Below the pieces are notes generated by a model. That model was not told the origin of the DNA and did not search any database. It saw only the letters and a list, made by a program, of their open reading frames with translations. The position numbers were made by a program, and so were the translations under genes. Shown here piece after piece: positions 26,201-32,739 of a stretch of 34,706 bases of DNA; the stretch's first letter is position 1; every line of letters begins with the position of its first letter. Source of the DNA: Oscillospiraceae bacterium (lineage in GTDB: Bacteria; Bacillota; Clostridia; Oscillospirales; Oscillospiraceae); the NCBI GenBank assembly GCA_017549125.1, contig JAFYVL010000033.1, positions 1 to 34,706 on the forward strand. The letters are read 5' to 3'.

Positions 26201-26783
26201 CGGAATCACCGTTCTTAATGGTGCCGCCGTACATATTGAATGTACCGCCGTCAACCACAACAGGACGAGCGTTATAACCAGCAGAAATCAGACCGCTGAG
26301 AATACCGCTGTACAGGTTCACAACGCCCTTGTTGTAGCCTGCCCAAACACTATAGCCGGTGCCATCAGCCTTGCTGGAACGGATGGCGCCGCCGCCCTGG
26401 CAGTCGCAGATGGTCAGGGTGTTGCCGTTCTGTACCTTAAAGGGAGTATTGGAACGGAAAGTAAAGCCATTCAGACAAATGGTGATGTTCAGCTTCTTGG
26501 TTCCGGAGCCAGTCAGATTTCTGGTTTCGCCCGTGTTCGCGGTCAGATAGTAGTGACCGCCATCGACCAGGGTCATGCCCTTCACATAGGGTTCCCAGAC
26601 GATGGTCTCATCGCAGACATGGTCTGCAGGTTTTGCCTCAGAGCGCACGCAAACGCAGTGGCTATGGGCTGCGGGTTCTGCGGGAGTGGTTTCTTCCTCA
26701 GTTGCCATAGCGGGGGTAGCCACGATCATCAGACCCAGCACCAGCACCACAGCCAGAAGAAGACTCAGTAGATTCTTTTTCAT
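23202..26783 (-). CDS. Large secreted beta-helix protein with 16 GGN[ILV] coil repeats
   Basis: An 1193-residue exported protein of unknown function. The signal peptide ends at about PAMA-TEEE (residue 27). From about residue 80 to 760 it is built of coil-like repeats of roughly 20-40 residues, each containing GGN followed by I, L or V and usually Y (GGNIYVLGG, GGNIYLQN, GGNLYVHS, GGNIYTYN and others; 16 counted), plus one GGALYIGN. The alternating GG-N-I-Y and short hydrophobic strands resemble right-handed beta-helix surface proteins. Residues 966-1193 are an unnamed domain shared with the giant protein at 8410-13965 (HRYMARIAAVSL, GYKAVFDGDEVVQSAVVS). There is no LPXTG, SLH or other anchor. 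It has GGAGGG upstream of the start and its own promoter and terminator. An adhesive or matrix role is inferred. Confidence 0.85.
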   Translation of the reverse strand: MKKNLLSLLLAVVLVLGLMIVATPAMATEEETTPAEPAAHSHCVCVRSEAKPADHVCDETIVWEPYVKGMTLVDGGHYYLTANTGETRNLTGSGTKKLNITICLNGFTFRSNTPFKVQNGNTLTICDCQGGGAIRSSKADGTGYSVWAGYNKGVVNLYSGILSGLISAGYNARPVVVDGGTFNMYGGTIKNGDSGTITTGSPNVGYGGNVLVKSYQGSATHVGTFNLFGGTIEGGKATADGGNIYVLGGALNIYGGIIKDGSAVNGGNIAANGSYIKDDQSANRRVDLTISGGTVQNGVATEKGGNIYLQNTTNGCVFAMSDNALVTGGKAAMGGNIASYQTNPTTGLKGGTISNGVATSKGGNIYVESSADKANTFTLDGTTVTGGLAKLVEIGVDAEGNPTETITWGNGGNIYVDSGSNLNLKSGTVTLGEANDGGNIYIAADVTTEGFAIQVTDGVAHNNGGNLYVHSDLSIGAITISGGKANVNGGNIFADAIDLTLEGTTLSGGTANNGGNISMRNTGAQLLATDVIIENGVAIGAGGNIYTYNVPTVKFTGGSITGGAANNGGNIYSTHSSMTATRRLTISGTTVANGTAETNGGNLYIAKVGVVKLENVTCDNGQANKNGGNVYMEGNYKINFVGGTYSVAQGGRLYETTTGDDAYKAMVAQYGRNVGDTKLISEGGKRMDGNGGNICIAWGNDKVDEVKEGDVVVSTERTPNEASFNGTTLIGGNAVNGGALYIGNANATIENVTAKTCGGANGRVLHVAKNGVVTVKDSTFVNWGTQGTTIHNHGSLSLVGAVKLDKEFNGNERYNGTAALTNGIILDVTENADAMVDISALTEVANREEEGLPTVSGIAMTRYASIGLNTDKEEIKLTGAGKLAAGVNDTNRGFIYMNSTGYVLTEREGDLYADNAAIQGFNANHDVTCGGADLTAISAEAKSGVSYYTVNADLENAGVLSIDAVLNLNGKTVANATVAEGVTLYLADGANKLYDASKCGKFSGEINGIMEYITHTVIGSDTLHFVTLQNEDGSYSAHRYMARIAAVSLDAKKDALGYKAVFDGDEVVQSAVVSRGFHMWVDENCVSTRTSAGFDKGMTLRLHSIMANNGGEMTIYGEAFLILNIDGQEVEATTSARTTTMKSTIKEVNELTDLNDDQKSAVYGLYAQYADIMSAWLGETNNIKDWAPVEATA

Positions 26784-26866
26784 ACTCGTAATTTCCCTCC
26801 ATAATTTTTATGTACAGACAGGTCCACAGAGCCGTACCATCCATAGACCTACACTATTACCCATAT

Positions 26867-26895
26867 ATTGTAACACAAAGTCCTTACCTTTTCAA
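26867..26895 (-). promoter_or_regulatory. Sigma-A promoter of the beta-helix protein gene
   Basis: On the minus strand, TTGAAA (26895-26890), a 17-base spacer, TACAAT (26872-26867), giving a leader of about 80 bases that is gene-free. Confidence 0.75.
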
Positions 26896-26972
26896 TGATT
26901 CTTACTTGTACAAATGTCAGTTATTTGCCAATTTAATATACCAAAAGTAAACTTTTTGTGTATTCTTAAGCT

Positions 26973-27120
26973 AAATTCCAATTTATCGCACAATCCGGTA
27001 GGGCGGGGGCTTGCTCCCGCCTAAAAGGTCAAGACCAGCACCGATGCCGTATTGGGGTGCGGCATGGCGGGAGCAAGCCCCCGCCCTACAGTACCCTAAC
27101 GGAACGATAAATAGGAATTT
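26973..27120. repeat. 148-bp palindromic (MITE-like) element
   Basis: Ends AAATTCCAATTTATCG (26973-26988) and CGATAAATAGGAATTT (27105-27120) are inverted repeats with one mismatch. Inside is a perfect 24-bp inverted repeat beginning GTAGGGCGGGGGCTTGC (26998-27021) and mirrored at 27066-27089. It has no coding capacity. It belongs to the same family as 19711-19879. The remaining gene-free parts of 26896-26972 show nothing further. Confidence 0.88.
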
Positions 27121-27147
27121 GACTTTTGGATGTTTCGTGCGTATACT
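27119..27147 (+). promoter_or_regulatory. Sigma-A promoter of the small lipoprotein gene
   Basis: TTGACT (27119-27124), a 17-base spacer, TATACT (27142-27147). The first two bases of the -35 box are the last two bases of the preceding palindromic repeat. Confidence 0.85.
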
Positions 27148-27175
27148 ATAGAAAATATACAAAGGTGGTATTTTC

Positions 27176-27547
27176 ATGAAACGAGTGATGGCATTACTGC
27201 TATGTCTGGTGCTACTGAGCTGTCTGTGGGGCTGCGAAGAAAAAGACACCAAAGCAGAAGAAAAACCTTGCACCAAATACAGTTTAAGCAGCATTATTAT
27301 GGATAACATGACCATGACCGGTGCAGAAGCCAGAGAATACTCCGGCATTAACGATCTGTATATCAAGTTCTACGAGGACGGCACAGCCAAAATGCGGCTG
27401 GAAAAAGAGCCATTGCATCTTTGCTATGACGACCAATATCTCTGGCAGGCTGATAACCCCGAAGAAAAGGTCAGCTACTCCATCAGCGGTACTGCTGTTT
27501 CCGTATACGATGGTGCATTCACCTACAATTTCACATTGGTACAATAA
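27176..27547 (+). CDS. Small lipoprotein of unknown function
   Basis: A 123-residue predicted lipoprotein. The signal sequence MKRVMALLLCLVLLSCLWGC carries a lipobox LWGC with Cys20, followed by a charged linker (EEKDTKAEEKPC). The mature part looks like a small beta-rich domain: SGINDLYIKFYEDGTAKMRL, LCYDDQYLWQAD, KVSYSISGTAVSVYDG, ending FTYNFTLVQ. This pattern resembles the small lipocalin-like lipoproteins common in clostridia, which describe a stored-versus-shown expression such as Y-x-F-x-x-D-G-T, but no family is recognised with confidence. It has a strong promoter, an AAAGGTGG ribosome binding site, and a shared bidirectional terminator with the convergent CapA-like gene. Confidence 0.75.
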   Translation: MKRVMALLLCLVLLSCLWGCEEKDTKAEEKPCTKYSLSSIIMDNMTMTGAEAREYSGINDLYIKFYEDGTAKMRLEKEPLHLCYDDQYLWQADNPEEKVSYSISGTAVSVYDGAFTYNFTLVQ

Positions 27548-27548
27548 A

Positions 27549-27587
27549 CGAAATAAGAGCTGTCCTCACAAGACAGCTCTTATTTCG
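27549..27587. terminator. Bidirectional terminator overlapping the CapA-like stop codon
   Basis: Perfect 16-bp stem CGAAATAAGAGCTGTC / GACAGCTCTTATTTCG with a 7-base loop. The minus-strand stop codon (27582-27580) lies inside the right arm. Confidence 0.88.
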
Positions 27588-28785
27588 TTTCAATACGAGA
27601 TTTGATGGATTCCCGGGCTCTGAGCAGAGATTCATAGGTCTCTTTACTGACTTTTCCCAGATAATTGCCCTCATAGGCCGTAATGGTTTCTTCCAGGCGC
27701 ATGAGTTGCAGCTTATTGCCGCTGTTATCCCGGTAAATGGGGGTATAACTGAAATCTGTGATTTTGGTTTTGCCGGTGGCGGCGCTTTTGGTGATCTCCA
27801 GATCCAGCACCACGGAATACTCCGATCCGGAACGGCTGGGTTCGGAATAGAAATCACCCAGAGAGTATGCCACAAACTTCCCGTCCTCCAGGCTCATAGC
27901 CTGCAAATAATGGGAATGCGTACCGATGATGGCATCCACACCACGCTCCTGCAGCTGCTCACAGATCTGCTTCTGGCTGGTGCTGATGGTATTATTGAAC
28001 TCACTACCCCAATGCACCATGGCCACCACCAGATCCGGCTTCGCCTTATCCACATTATCCAGGATGCGGTCGATCTTTTCCGTATCTACCTGCTGGTAAC
28101 CGCTGTTATAGTCGGTGTAGAGCAAGTTCACGCAGCTTTCCATGCCATCGGGCAAGGTCATACCGTCCATACCCTTGGTAAAGGCCACGAAGGCGATCCG
28201 CACGCCCTTTACATCGCAAATGGTGTAGCCGCCGCTTTTCCGGAAGGCGTCCCCATCCGGGTAGACGCCCAAAGGCTCCATGCCCGCAGCACGGACACCC
28301 TCTATGGTGGAACGCAGACCGGACATACCGTTATAGATGGAATAGGAATTGGCCAGCTGGATCAGATCCACACCAACCGCATCCAGAGCCTGCATCAAGG
28401 AATTGGGCGCAGAGGCATATTTTGTGCCATAGGGCGCGCCAACCAGGTTGCCTTCAAAATTCAGAACGGAAACATCCGCTTTTCCCAGCAAATAGCCCAC
28501 ATCCATAAAGGTTTGGGTATAATTGTAATCTCCCGTTCCGGAGTCTACCACCCCATCGGTGACCGACAAATCACCGGCCGCTGCCAGGTGGATCACCGTA
28601 TCATCGGGATGGGCGCCGGTAGATGCCTTCGGCGCATCTCCACCCAAAACCAAGAAGAGAATGCCAACCACCAAGGTCACTGCGATCACACCGACCGCCA
28701 GCAAAAGCCGACGATTTCGCAGGATTTTTTGACGAAGTTTACGTCGAAATCTTCGTTTTTCTGCATTTTCCGGCTCGAATGCCAT
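27580..28785 (-). CDS. CapA family (PGA_cap) membrane-anchored protein
   Basis: A 401-residue protein. The start at 28785 is supported by AAAGGAGGGG; ten more upstream codons lack a site. A basic cytoplasmic N-terminus (KRRFRRKLRQKILRNRR) is followed by one membrane span at about residues 27-47. The extracellular calcineurin-like CapA domain shows AAAGDLSVTDGV, VLNFEGNLVG, MVHWGSEFNNTIS and GTHSHYLQAM followed by AYSLGDFYSEPSRSG. Family members act in poly-gamma-glutamate or other capsule synthesis, but most homologues are uncharacterised. The usual LANNH motif reads LANSYSIYNG here, so one expected metal-ligand histidine is missing. There are no capB/capC genes nearby. A capsule role is therefore doubtful; a cell-envelope phosphoesterase-like or non-catalytic role is possible. 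Confidence 0.82.
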   Translation of the reverse strand: MAFEPENAEKRRFRRKLRQKILRNRRLLLAVGVIAVTLVVGILFLVLGGDAPKASTGAHPDDTVIHLAAAGDLSVTDGVVDSGTGDYNYTQTFMDVGYLLGKADVSVLNFEGNLVGAPYGTKYASAPNSLMQALDAVGVDLIQLANSYSIYNGMSGLRSTIEGVRAAGMEPLGVYPDGDAFRKSGGYTICDVKGVRIAFVAFTKGMDGMTLPDGMESCVNLLYTDYNSGYQQVDTEKIDRILDNVDKAKPDLVVAMVHWGSEFNNTISTSQKQICEQLQERGVDAIIGTHSHYLQAMSLEDGKFVAYSLGDFYSEPSRSGSEYSVVLDLEITKSAATGKTKITDFSYTPIYRDNSGNKLQLMRLEETITAYEGNYLGKVSKETYESLLRARESIKSRIETK

Positions 28786-28819
28786 GACATCCCCTCCTTT
28801 CCGGAACACGAACATCCCA

Positions 28820-28848
28820 ATTATAACACAACCGAAGGAATTTTACAA
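28820..28848 (-). promoter_or_regulatory. Candidate promoter of the CapA-like gene inside a hairpin
   Basis: On the minus strand, TTGTAA (28848-28843), a 17-base spacer, consensus TATAAT (28825-28820). The -35 box and spacer coincide with the loop and one arm of the hairpin at 28829-28860. Confidence 0.6.
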
Positions 28849-28866
28849 TTCCTTCGGTTGTTTTTT
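28829..28866. terminator. Terminator hairpin downstream of the purine permease gene
   Basis: Perfect 14-bp stem CAACCGAAGGAATT / AATTCCTTCGGTTG with a TTAC loop. A T6 run follows on the plus strand; on the minus strand the 3' side is TGTTATAATT, a weaker U-tract. Confidence 0.7.
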
Positions 28867-28867
28867 A

Positions 28868-30235
28868 TTACAGGAAAATATACTTCAAAATGAACAGCAG
28901 AGCCAGCACATACATCAAAGGCTTGACCTGCTTTGCCTTGCCGGTGAACAGGTTCAGCAGCACATAGGAAATGATACCCAGGCTGATGCCCTCAGAAATA
29001 CTATAGAACATGGGCATAGCAATGATGGCAATGTAGGCAGGAATGGCCTCGGTCATATTGTCGCCGTCAAAGCTGATTTCTGTCACAGAGCTTACCATCA
29101 AGAAACCAACCATGATCAGAGCAGGTGCAGTAGCAAAGGAAGGAATGGTGGTGAACAGAGGTGCAAACAAGGTGGACAGCAGGAACAGCAGGCCGGCAAC
29201 CATAGCGGTCAGACCGGTGCGGCCACCGGCAGAGACACCGGAAGCAGATTCCACAAAGGTAGTCACGGTGGATGTACCCAGAACAGCACCGGCAGAAGTA
29301 CCGATGGCATCAGCCATCAGCGCAGGCTTGATGCCGGGCAACTTGCCGTCCTGATCCAGCATTTTGGCCTTGGTTGCCACGCCGATCAGAGTACCCAGGG
29401 TATCAAACAGATCCACGAACAGGAATGCAAAGATCACCACGATGAAATCCAGGATCTTGATGCTGCCGAAATCCACCTTCAAGCACTGGCCGAAGGTCTC
29501 GCCCAGCTTGGAGAAGTCCATGGAGATGTACTGGCTGGGGATCAAGGAATAGAAACCGGCTTCTGCATTGGGAACGTAAATACCGGCCAGCTGGCAAACA
29601 ATACCCAGCACCCAAGTACCCACGATACCGAACAAAATAGAACCCTTTACATTACGGATATGTAACACAGCGGTCAGCAGAACGCCAACCAATGCCAGCA
29701 GAGCGGTAATGCCCTGGGTGGAGAAATTCTCGGTGAATTTGTTAATGGTCACCAGAGTAGAACCATCGTCCACCACCAGCTTTGCATTCTGCAGACCGAT
29801 GAAGGCGATGAACAGGCCAATACCCACGGATACGCCACGCTTTAAGGTCAAGGGAATGGCATTGAAAATGGCTTCACGGACATTGGTCAGAGACAGCACG
29901 ATAAAAATCAAGCCCTCTACAAACACCGCCAGCAGAGCCACCTGCCAGCTATAGCCCATGTTACCTACCACCGTAAATGCCAGGTAAGCATTCAGACCCA
30001 TACCTGCAGACAGCACGAAGGGCATATTTGCCATCAGCGCCATACAGGCTGTGCCAATGAAAGAAGCAATGGCAGTTGCCAGCAACACGGCGGTGGCATC
30101 CATACCGGCTTTGCTCAAAATGTCCGGGTTAACCGCCAGGATGTAAGCCATGGTCATGAAGGTGGTGATACCGGCCACCACTTCGGTTTTTACATTGGTA
30201 TTCTTTTGTTTTAGCTTAAAAATCTTTTCCAGCAT
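28868..30235 (-). CDS. NCS2 family purine permease (AzgA/PbuG type)
   Basis: A 455-residue inner membrane transporter with 12-14 predicted spans, taking up adenine, guanine or hypoxanthine with protons in characterised relatives. Signatures of the AzgA-like branch are TEVVAGITTFMTMAYILAVNP at the N-terminus (interrupted here by none of the usual gaps), SAGMGLNAYLAF, VDLFDTLGTLIGVATKA, and SASGVSAGGRTGLTAMVAG. It starts 24 bases after the stop of the lipoprotein gene at 30260, so the two are probably one transcript. No purine riboswitch fits in the small gap. The exact base specificity cannot be read from sequence. Confidence 0.92.
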   Translation of the reverse strand: MLEKIFKLKQKNTNVKTEVVAGITTFMTMAYILAVNPDILSKAGMDATAVLLATAIASFIGTACMALMANMPFVLSAGMGLNAYLAFTVVGNMGYSWQVALLAVFVEGLIFIVLSLTNVREAIFNAIPLTLKRGVSVGIGLFIAFIGLQNAKLVVDDGSTLVTINKFTENFSTQGITALLALVGVLLTAVLHIRNVKGSILFGIVGTWVLGIVCQLAGIYVPNAEAGFYSLIPSQYISMDFSKLGETFGQCLKVDFGSIKILDFIVVIFAFLFVDLFDTLGTLIGVATKAKMLDQDGKLPGIKPALMADAIGTSAGAVLGTSTVTTFVESASGVSAGGRTGLTAMVAGLLFLLSTLFAPLFTTIPSFATAPALIMVGFLMVSSVTEISFDGDNMTEAIPAYIAIIAMPMFYSISEGISLGIISYVLLNLFTGKAKQVKPLMYVLALLFILKYIFL

Positions 30236-30259
30236 ACAAAATTCTCTCTTTCTTTTACT

Positions 30260-31168
30260 TTAACTAAAAAAGGAGTCACCGGAGGCAGGACAATACAAAA
30301 CATAGCTGTCCAGCGTATCGCTTCCGGATACCCATTGGGTCACATCACTAGACACCAGATAGATAGGTGTACTGGGGGTGTACAGAATAAAGGTCTTGCC
30401 ATCGTCCAGGCAATAGGCATCATCGGCCTTATAGCTTACACCATTGCTGGTCCAGGTTTTGCCGATGGATTTTTCACGGCTCAAGCTGGTCTTTTCCAAA
30501 TAGATGATGTTATTTTCAATGTCAGTCACTTTAAATCTACCGGTGAAGGTACAAGTCTCAATGGTTCCGCTGGACTTGTTTCTGTGATTGCTGCCTGAGA
30601 AAGAACCATTACCCTTCAGGTTGATGGATGCCGACCAGTTTCCGTTCACACCACCGGCATACAAGGCAATCTCCGGCAGGATCTGATTGTAAACGCTGGT
30701 CCAACCACCGGTTGCCAAACGTCCCCACAGAACACCTTCGCTATCCTTGTACTCTTCCACAATGGTATCATAGCACGCAGCACCGTAGTGCTTCATGAAC
30801 TGACCGTTAGGGCTATAATACACATCCTTGTAGGGGTTGGCAATGGGAATGGAATAATTCACAGATTTACCATATATGTTTGTGTCCTGTGAATCCATAG
30901 GTTCTGTCACCAGCGGAATGCTTGCATCGGGCATGGTGACGATAGGAACGGTTGCCATCGGCTGTGTTGCCGCAGGTGCGGTGGTCTCCGGTGCAGCCCC
31001 TTCTGTTGGAGCGGTGGTCTCCACCTTCGTATCCACTTTTTCCGCAGATTGGGTCTTATCCCAACCAAAGTGGACATCTGCTTCTTCCTGGGTCATAGTG
31101 GATTTTCTGCCACATGCCGACAATGCCACACACAACAGCAAGACCCATGCAATATACATCCGTTTCAT
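30260..31168 (-). CDS. Lipoprotein of unknown function with Thr/Pro-rich linker
   Basis: A 302-residue predicted lipoprotein with lipobox LSAC (Cys19). Residues about 20-100 are a flexible low-complexity linker rich in T, P, A and E (TTAPTEGAAPETTAPAATQP and following). The rest looks like a beta-rich globular domain with GRLATGGWTSVYNQILPE, NGNWSASINLKGNGSFSG and GTIETCTFTGRFKVTDIENN. That last stretch resembles small lipocalin-like domains that recur in clostridial lipoproteins. AGGAGAG precedes the start and a promoter is at 31203-31230. It is probably co-transcribed with the purine permease. No function is recognised. Confidence 0.78.
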   Translation of the reverse strand: MKRMYIAWVLLLCVALSACGRKSTMTQEEADVHFGWDKTQSAEKVDTKVETTAPTEGAAPETTAPAATQPMATVPIVTMPDASIPLVTEPMDSQDTNIYGKSVNYSIPIANPYKDVYYSPNGQFMKHYGAACYDTIVEEYKDSEGVLWGRLATGGWTSVYNQILPEIALYAGGVNGNWSASINLKGNGSFSGSNHRNKSSGTIETCTFTGRFKVTDIENNIIYLEKTSLSREKSIGKTWTSNGVSYKADDAYCLDDGKTFILYTPSTPIYLVSSDVTQWVSGSDTLDSYVLYCPASGDSFFS

Positions 31169-31202
31169 GGTATCTCTCCTGATGATGAAATAGGATGAAA
31201 TT

Positions 31203-31230
31203 ATTATAGCATAGATATTTCATTTGTCCA
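31203..31230 (-). promoter_or_regulatory. Candidate promoter of the lipoprotein-purine permease operon
   Basis: On the minus strand, TGGACA (31230-31225), a 16-base spacer, TATAAT (31208-31203). Confidence 0.65.
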
Positions 31231-31272
31231 TGAAATTATTTTATCAGCGGACAAAGTTCCACCACAGAAACA

Positions 31273-31301
31273 TTGACAGAGCCAGCGCAGGCATTTATAA
31301 T
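31273..31301 (+). promoter_or_regulatory. Consensus sigma-A promoter of the SGNH esterase gene
   Basis: TTGACA (31273-31278), a 17-base spacer, TATAAT (31296-31301): a perfect match to both boxes. It lies inside the open extension upstream of ATG 31332, which decides that start. Confidence 0.9.
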
Positions 31302-31331
31302 GAAGAAAAAAATCCATGTGAGGTGTATCTT

Positions 31332-31973
31332 ATGTGTAAAACCATTCTGTTCCAGGGCGACAGCATCACCGACTGCTATAGAAGCCGCCAGGATCTGTCT
31401 TGCATGGGCAACGGCTATGCCCATTTTGTAAAAGCCACCCTGGGGGCACAATATCCCGGAGAATATCAATTTATCAACCGGGGCGAAAGCGGAAACCGGA
31501 TCGTTGATCTGTATGCCCGTATAAAATCCGACTTTATTAACCTGCAGCCGGACTATGCCAGCATTTACATTGGTGTTAATGACGCATGGCACGAGATCAG
31601 CAGTCAAAACGGTGTGGATACCCCCAAATTCGAAAAGATCTACCACATGCTCATTGACGAAATTCAAGCCGCTTGCCCCCACACCAAAATCATGATCCTT
31701 GCGCCCTTTGTACTCCATGGTCCTGCCACGGAAAACACCCCGGAAATTCCCAATCGCTGGGAACGATTCCAGGCTGACGTAGCAGAAAAGGCAGAGGTTG
31801 CCAAGCGCATTGCCGAAACCTATGGTTTCCCCTTGATCCAGCTGCAGCCTGTCTTTGACGAAGCCTGCAAGAAAGCACCGCCCACCTACTGGGCATACGA
31901 TGGCGTACATCCCACCCCCTGCGGCCACGAACTGATCAAAAACCTCTGGCTGGAAACCTTCCAAAAGCTGTAA
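31332..31973 (+). CDS. SGNH/GDSL-family hydrolase
   Basis: A 213-residue cytoplasmic serine hydrolase of the SGNH fold, usually an esterase, lipase or carbohydrate deacetylase. The start at 31332 has GAGGTG at the right distance and lies after the promoter; a longer frame from 31224 would begin upstream of the promoter. The four SGNH residues are visible: Ser11 in FQGDSIT, Gly54 in RGESGNR, Asn83 in GVNDAW, and the Asp190-His193 pair in YDGVHPTPCGH. There is no signal peptide, so its substrate is intracellular. YIGVNDAW and YWAYDGVHPT are typical of the branch annotated as GDSL-like lipase/acylhydrolase in clostridia. It is a single gene. Confidence 0.9.
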   Translation: MCKTILFQGDSITDCYRSRQDLSCMGNGYAHFVKATLGAQYPGEYQFINRGESGNRIVDLYARIKSDFINLQPDYASIYIGVNDAWHEISSQNGVDTPKFEKIYHMLIDEIQAACPHTKIMILAPFVLHGPATENTPEIPNRWERFQADVAEKAEVAKRIAETYGFPLIQLQPVFDEACKKAPPTYWAYDGVHPTPCGHELIKNLWLETFQKL

Positions 31974-32008
31974 ACCACAGCAAGCATTTTTGTGATCCGT
32001 TATCTTAA

Positions 32009-32063
32009 GGAACGCTGAGGACAGCGTTCCCTACAACACGCTGAGGTCAGCGTTCCCTACAAC
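32009..32063. repeat. GTAGGG-type palindromic repeats (two units)
   Basis: Unit 1 (32009-32034): hairpin arms GGAACGCTG / CAGCGTTCC, ending CCCTAC; it is the exact reverse complement of 3905-3930. Unit 2 (32038-32063) repeats it in tandem with one base changed in the loop region (GGTCAG for GGACAG). Confidence 0.85.
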
Positions 32064-32095
32064 AAAAAACCCAAGCCGTTTGGCTTGGGTTTTTT
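32064..32095. terminator. Bidirectional terminator between SGNH gene and rplT
   Basis: AAAAAACCCAAGCC - GTTT - GGCTTGGGTTTTTT. A perfect stem flanked by A6/T6, 14 bases from the rplT stop codon. Confidence 0.93.
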
Positions 32096-32109
32096 CATGC
32101 AATGTTCAA

Positions 32110-32463
32110 TTACAGAGCGGCCTTTGCCTTCTCAACCAGAGCGGCGAAAGCTGCGCTGTCCTGGATAGCCATCTCGGACAGGCTCTTGCGGTTCATCTCG
32201 ATACCAGCCTTCTTCACACCGTTCATGAACTTGGAGTAGTTCATGCCGTAGGGTGCAACAGCAGCGGAAATACGAGTGATCCACAGTCTGCGGTAATCAC
32301 GCTTCTTCAGCTTGCGGCCTACATAAGCGTAGTTGCCGGACTTCATGACCTGCTGCTTGGCCATCTTAAAGTGCTTAGACTTAGAACCCCAGTAGCCCTT
32401 AGCCAGCTTCAGGGTAGCATTTCTTCTCTTGCGCGTCATCATCGCGCCTTTTACTCTTGCCAT
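32110..32463 (-). CDS. rplT: Ribosomal protein L20
   Basis: 117 residues, full length for bL20, a 23S rRNA-binding assembly protein of the large subunit. [24 protein letters not shown] opens as usual (MARVKxxxxxRxRRKKxLKLAKGY-like), followed by [21 protein letters not shown] and [20 protein letters not shown]. It is the last gene of the infC-rpmI-rplT operon; in Bacillus the product represses its own operon through the leader RNA. AGGAGG precedes the start. Confidence 0.98.
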   Translation of the reverse strand: MARVKGAMMTRKRRNATLKLAKGYWGSKSKHFKMAKQQVMKSGNYAYVGRKLKKRDYRRLWITRISAAVAPYGMNYSKFMNGVKKAGIEMNRKSLSEMAIQDSAAFAALVEKAKAAL

Positions 32464-32483
32464 TTCTCAATATCCTCCTATGC

Positions 32484-32681
32484 TTATTTGTAAGGGATCA
32501 TCTTCTTGACGGCATCGATGTTAGTACCGTCAGCGTAAGCGGTGGTGCGCAGGCGGCGGCAACGCTTAGTGTCCTTCTTGGTGAGGATATGGCTCTTGTA
32601 AGCGCGGGCTCTCTTGACCTTGCCGGACTTAGTCAGGTTGAATCTCTTCTTTGCACCGCTATGGGTTTTCAGCTTGGGCAT
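32484..32681 (-). CDS. rpmI: Ribosomal protein L35
   Basis: 65 residues, full length for bL35 of the large ribosomal subunit. [20 protein letters not shown] is the conserved opening, followed by the basic [20 protein letters not shown] stretch and a [11 protein letters not shown] segment. It lies between infC and rplT with AAGGAG eight bases upstream. Confidence 0.98.
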   Translation of the reverse strand: MPKLKTHSGAKKRFNLTKSGKVKRARAYKSHILTKKDTKRCRRLRTTAYADGTNIDAVKKMIPYK

Positions 32682-32739
32682 AAGTGGTTCTCCTTCCGTA
32701 TCTTTGGTAGTAAGGCTGATTCCTCAGCCGTGAAACAAC

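Noticed and set aside
24009-26771. 920-residue open frame antisense to the beta-helix protein gene
   Set aside because: Mirror of the repetitive GGN coils and biased codons of the sense gene; no ribosome binding site and no recognisable domain.
26973-27120. Intrinsic terminator for upstream or downstream genes
   Set aside because: Although strongly palindromic, it has no U-tract after the GC arms and matches a dispersed repeat family instead.
31224-31331. Longer N-terminus of the SGNH hydrolase from ATG 31224
   Set aside because: A perfect sigma-A promoter (31273-31301) lies inside that extension and a good ribosome binding site precedes ATG 31332.
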